Source: Prevotella sp. P5-108
GTDB taxonomy: Bacteria > Bacteroidota > Bacteroidia > Bacteroidales > Bacteroidaceae
DNA: 64,000 nucleotides
Direction of reading: 5' to 3'
Assembly (NCBI RefSeq): GCF_002251385.1
Contig: NZ_NPJJ01000002.1
Location: 1 to 64,000, forward strand
Part shown: positions 61,793-64,000 of the stretch, piece after piece
Numbering within the stretch: position 1 is the first letter of the stretch
Layout of the letters: each line of letters begins with the position of its first letter
Made by a program: the position numbers and the translations under genes
Notes under the pieces: generated by a model
What the model was told of the DNA's origin: nothing
The model's input: only the letters and a program-made list of their open reading frames with translations
The model's database searches: none

Positions 61793-61795
61793 TGC
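61712..61795. repeat. 21-bp tandem array, 4 units, inside the DUF2023 3' end
   Basis: Units at 61712, 61733, 61754 and 61775, sharing CTGCGCxCxxGGCGATGCC-like sequence. It lies in the coding frame and supplies the C-terminal tail. Confidence 0.75.
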
Positions 61796-61804
61796 CTTGG
61801 CTGG

Positions 61805-61890
61805 CTCGTAACGTAAGTCACGAGGGCTCGTATCAATAGGCACGGGCTTACGTATCAAATGTCACGAGGGCTCGTATCAATAGGCACGAG
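61805..61890. repeat. 22-bp palindromic array, 4 units
   Basis: Units start at 61805, 61827, 61849 and 61871. Loops: AACGTAAGTC, ATCAATAGGC, ATCAAATGTC, ATCAATAGGC. Units 1 and 4 have perfect CTCGT/ACGAG stems. Reverse orientation relative to 48468-48553 (ATCAATAGGC is the reverse complement of GCCTATTGAT). Confidence 0.85.
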
Positions 61891-61895
61891 CCGCT

Positions 61896-62000
61896 GGAGG
61901 TCATCAGCAGGTTGCTGGAGGTCATCATAATTCTGCTGGAGGTCATCATAATTCTGCTGGAGGTCATCAGCAGATTGGTGGAGATGGTTGCGGGATATAC
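61896..62000. repeat. 21-bp tandem array, 5 units
   Basis: Units at 61896, 61917, 61938, 61959 and 61980; the first four start GGAGGTCATCA. Units 2 and 3 are identical. This is the reverse-complement counterpart of the array at 48355. Confidence 0.85.
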
Positions 62001-62004
62001 CACA

Positions 62005-62045
62005 AGAGAGAGCGTAATGCCCATGACGGGCTTTACGCTCTCTCT
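62005..62045. terminator. hairpin between convergent genes
   Basis: AGAGAGAGCGTAATGCCC and GGGCTTTACGCTCTCTCT form a 17- to 18-bp stem; a T-rich tract follows on the plus strand. Confidence 0.75.
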
Positions 62046-62046
62046 C

Positions 62047-62130
62047 GTTGTTGTATTATGCTCTCTTGCCGCAGCCTTGCGTCCTATAGTCGCAGCCTTG
62101 CGCTCTTTTGTCGTCGCGGGCGCAGCGGCG
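62047..62130. repeat. 21-bp tandem array, 4 units
   Basis: Units at 62047, 62068, 62089 and 62110; the second and third share GCAGCCTTGCG. Runs up to the 3' end of the last gene. Confidence 0.65.
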
Positions 62131-62135
62131 GGCGG

Positions 62136-64000
62136 CTACTTGATTATTATCTTCTTGTCGCGGGTGATGTAGACACCGGGCTTGAGTCCGCTGAGCGACT
62201 CGCCGGGCTGTCTCACCATCACGCCGTTGAGGTCGTAGACGGCGTTGCGGCTGTCGGTGATGCTCACGGGTGGGGTGATGCCGGTGGCGCTGCCTATACC
62301 CAGTGATATGGGCGACGCCGAGCCGTTGTCGGCATGGAAATAGCCACGGAAGCGGGTGGTATAGACACTCGCGGCGGCGTCGACATAGTAGAACTTGTCG
62401 CTGCTGATGTAGTAGTTGCCGTCGTCGGTGGCTATGGGATAGATGCTATAGGCGCCTATGAAGCTGTAGCCGTCCTTGCTGTCGGCGGGCACGCCCCGCT
62501 CGGGTTTCTGGGTAGTGGTGACGCCCAGGTCGTAGAGCATGGTGGGGTTCTCGTCATGGGCATACGCCGGACTGTTAATCTTGGTGGGCTTGATGAGGTA
62601 GGGCGTGTTGGCCTCCATCGTGTTGACGGGGGCAAACATGAGCGTGGTGCCGCTCACGCCAGTCATCTGTGCCACCAGGGTACCCTGTCCGAACACTGCC
62701 TCTGGGTTGTCTACCGCGCAGGGCAGACAGATGGTGTTCCATGTGCCCTTATGGAATGAGCGGTAGAGGCTCACCTTAGCTGCCTCGACATCTTCGGGGG
62801 TGTAGTCGGCACCCTCGTTGAGCAGCACGTTGACGGGCGTCATGTCGCGATAGACCACCTCGACCTCGGTGGGACCCTCGACGGTTAGGGTGTAGGGCGT
62901 CATCTCCTTGAGGGTACCGTTGATGCGATAGCCCACCAACCGGAAGTTGTCCTTTGCCCTGGCGTCGAGCACCAGCTTGGTATTGTAGTCGTAGTAGCCG
63001 GTCGAGACGTCGATGTCGCCTTCTGCGCTGTTGCAGTTTACGTCGACCTTGTACGACTCGGCCTGGAATACCGCCGAGAAGTCCTTGGTGCTGCGCGCCT
63101 CGGTGGTGAATACCTCGTCGGTCGATACTATCTGGTCGTCGGCATTGCTCTTCCAGTGTACAAACTTATATCCCGTGTTGGGCGTGGCGGTGAAGGTCAT
63201 CGTGCGTCCATAGGGCGCTGTGCTGGCTATGGCTGCGGTGCCCGCCTTGAGCGGTGCCTTACGCGTGGTGACCTTGCGGCCCTCCTCGCCCTCGATGACG
63301 CAGTCTACGTTGCCACACTCGGGCAGCGGCAGCACCTTGACATTGAAGTGCACCAGACCGTCCTTGAAGAGCATCCATCTCACCTGCTTGCCCTCGGCCC
63401 CCATGAAGCCTTCGGCATCGCGTATGTTCTCGCTCTTGACCTGCAGCGCGTAGAAGCCGTTGTCGGTGAGGGCTGCGGTGTTGATCTTGAACTCGCGCTT
63501 GTTGTCGGCGGTGGCTGGGGTGATGGGCAGCGCTGTGGTCTGGGGCTTGCCCTCGAGTCGCAGCACGATGTCGTCGCGGGTGAAGGTCTGGGTGTCTATG
63601 TCCTTGTTGAACTTGACCGTAAGCTCGGTGATGGGCTTTTCGGCTATCTGGTCGTCTTCGGGCACGGTCTCGATGCTTACCACATCGAGGCGCAGCTCGG
63701 GCATCGGCTCAAACTCCACTATGTACTTCACTGTACCTGGGCCGCTGCTCAGGTCGGCTATGTGCAGACGGTAGTCGAGCAGTGGGTCTATGCCGTCCTG
63801 CAGCGTGTAGTCGGTGGTCCAGAAGTTGTCGGAATCGAGGGTCTCGCCCGTGGTCTCGTTCTTGATGCTCAGTATCTTGGCATACTTGCCCGCCGGGTTG
63901 GCCACCGAGGTGTAGAACCACTGCCTCTGCGCCACATCGACGGTGATGCGGTACTTGCTGTCGCCGAGCGCCTCTATCCTGGTGGCATCGCGCAGCGCCA
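62136..64000 (-). CDS. large secreted multidomain protein, N-terminus outside window
   Basis: At least 620 residues are visible; the frame is open to the window edge. Domains seen in order: an unassigned beta region, an Ig-like domain of the SbsA type (ITELTVKFNKDIDTQTFTRD), a further beta region, then repeats of the InlB/'bacterial repeat' kind (ATPNTGYKFVHWKSN; GYYDYNTKLVLDARAKDNFR). Next comes a C-terminal beta domain (KGTWNTICLPCAVDN ... ANTPYLIKP) typical of Prevotella-like surface proteins. It ends with a T9SS-like tail VYDLNGVMVRQPGESL plus LKPGVYITRDKKIIIK. Cell-surface or secreted location is likely; binding or adhesion is a guess. Confidence 0.8.
   Translation of the reverse strand, partial: ALRDATRIEALGDSKYRITVDVAQRQWFYTSVANPAGKYAKILSIKNETTGETLDSDNFWTTDYTLQDGIDPLLDYRLHIADLSSGPGTVKYIVEFEPMPELRLDVVSIETVPEDDQIAEKPITELTVKFNKDIDTQTFTRDDIVLRLEGKPQTTALPITPATADNKREFKINTAALTDNGFYALQVKSENIRDAEGFMGAEGKQVRWMLFKDGLVHFNVKVLPLPECGNVDCVIEGEEGRKVTTRKAPLKAGTAAIASTAPYGRTMTFTATPNTGYKFVHWKSNADDQIVSTDEVFTTEARSTKDFSAVFQAESYKVDVNCNSAEGDIDVSTGYYDYNTKLVLDARAKDNFRLVGYRINGTLKEMTPYTLTVEGPTEVEVVYRDMTPVNVLLNEGADYTPEDVEAAKVSLYRSFHKGTWNTICLPCAVDNPEAVFGQGTLVAQMTGVSGTTLMFAPVNTMEANTPYLIKPTKINSPAYAHDENPTMLYDLGVTTTQKPERGVPADSKDGYSFIGAYSIYPIATDDGNYYISSDKFYYVDAAASVYTTRFRGYFHADNGSASPISLGIGSATGITPPVSITDSRNAVYDLNGVMVRQPGESLSGLKPGVYITRDKKIIIK

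Overview
The window reads as a chromosomal segment of a Bacteroidota species of the order Bacteroidales, probably near Prevotellaceae or Muribaculaceae. The evidence is: promoters of the TTTG-N19/20-TAnnTTTG type in front of many genes, an almost complete lack of Shine-Dalgarno sequences, a fused SecDF, an HU-HIG type DNA-binding protein, a DUF4294 protein, a DUF2023/flavodoxin pair, BspA-like leucine-rich repeats, and secreted proteins that end in a short 'GxYIV...K' tail resembling a type IX secretion signal. Coding DNA is GC-rich by eye; a few genes (3760-4947, the relic at 26083-26370, the start of 28329-28910) are clearly more AT-rich and may be imported.

Layout. 1-3014: truncated FISUMP-like secreted protein and metG. 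3206-3499: a 21-bp tandem array. 3760-4947: AT-rich uracil-DNA-glycosylase-like gene. 5511-13011: surface-protein region with a broken PKD/Ig-like protein, an intact LRR protein of three modules and two tandem, frameshifted paralogues. 13438-14854: HU-like protein and DUF4294 protein. 14937-19070 (minus): a likely operon of an Lrp regulator, a GATase-dipeptidase fusion, an M28 peptidase and a DraG-like ADP-ribosylglycohydrolase. 19198-22656: rnhB, a macro-like/PARG fusion, fucO. 23158-28910: a TonB-type outer-membrane protein with an internal TAG, a RhuM relic, a phosphoesterase, a tyrosine phosphatase and an orphan. 29047-32217: more than 3 kb without genes, made of 21/22-bp arrays and a tandem [P-S] repeat of about 1015 bp whose P part is a giant inverted repeat. 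32363-41351: housekeeping genes (HU, rhomboid, EEP phosphatase, secDF, HtrA-like lipoprotein, ettA). 41712-48032: a compact ribose-scavenging locus with two secreted ADP-ribosylglycohydrolases, a GRP-type sugar transporter, a ribokinase and a divergent LacI regulator. 48081-54966: rubredoxin, an ECF sigma/anti-sigma operon, a serpin lipoprotein, a GH31 enzyme. 55142-62136: ribD with a small downstream gene, GH20, prmC-recX-comF, flavodoxin and a frameshifted DUF2023 gene. 62136-64000: the C-terminal part of a large secreted protein.

Three themes stand out. First, ADP-ribose and ribose turnover: three ADP-ribosylglycohydrolases and one PARG-type protein within 30 kb, two of them in an operon with ribose uptake and phosphorylation. 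Second, intergenic DNA organised in 21- and 22-bp units: three arrays each contain exactly four 22-bp palindromic units of the form CTCGT-N10-ACGAG, next to 21-bp arrays, and one 21-bp array has grown into a coding sequence. Third, decay of surface genes: at least six broken genes, three of them by a single in-frame stop that a C-to-T change could explain. No tRNA, rRNA, CRISPR array, integrase or transposase was seen.
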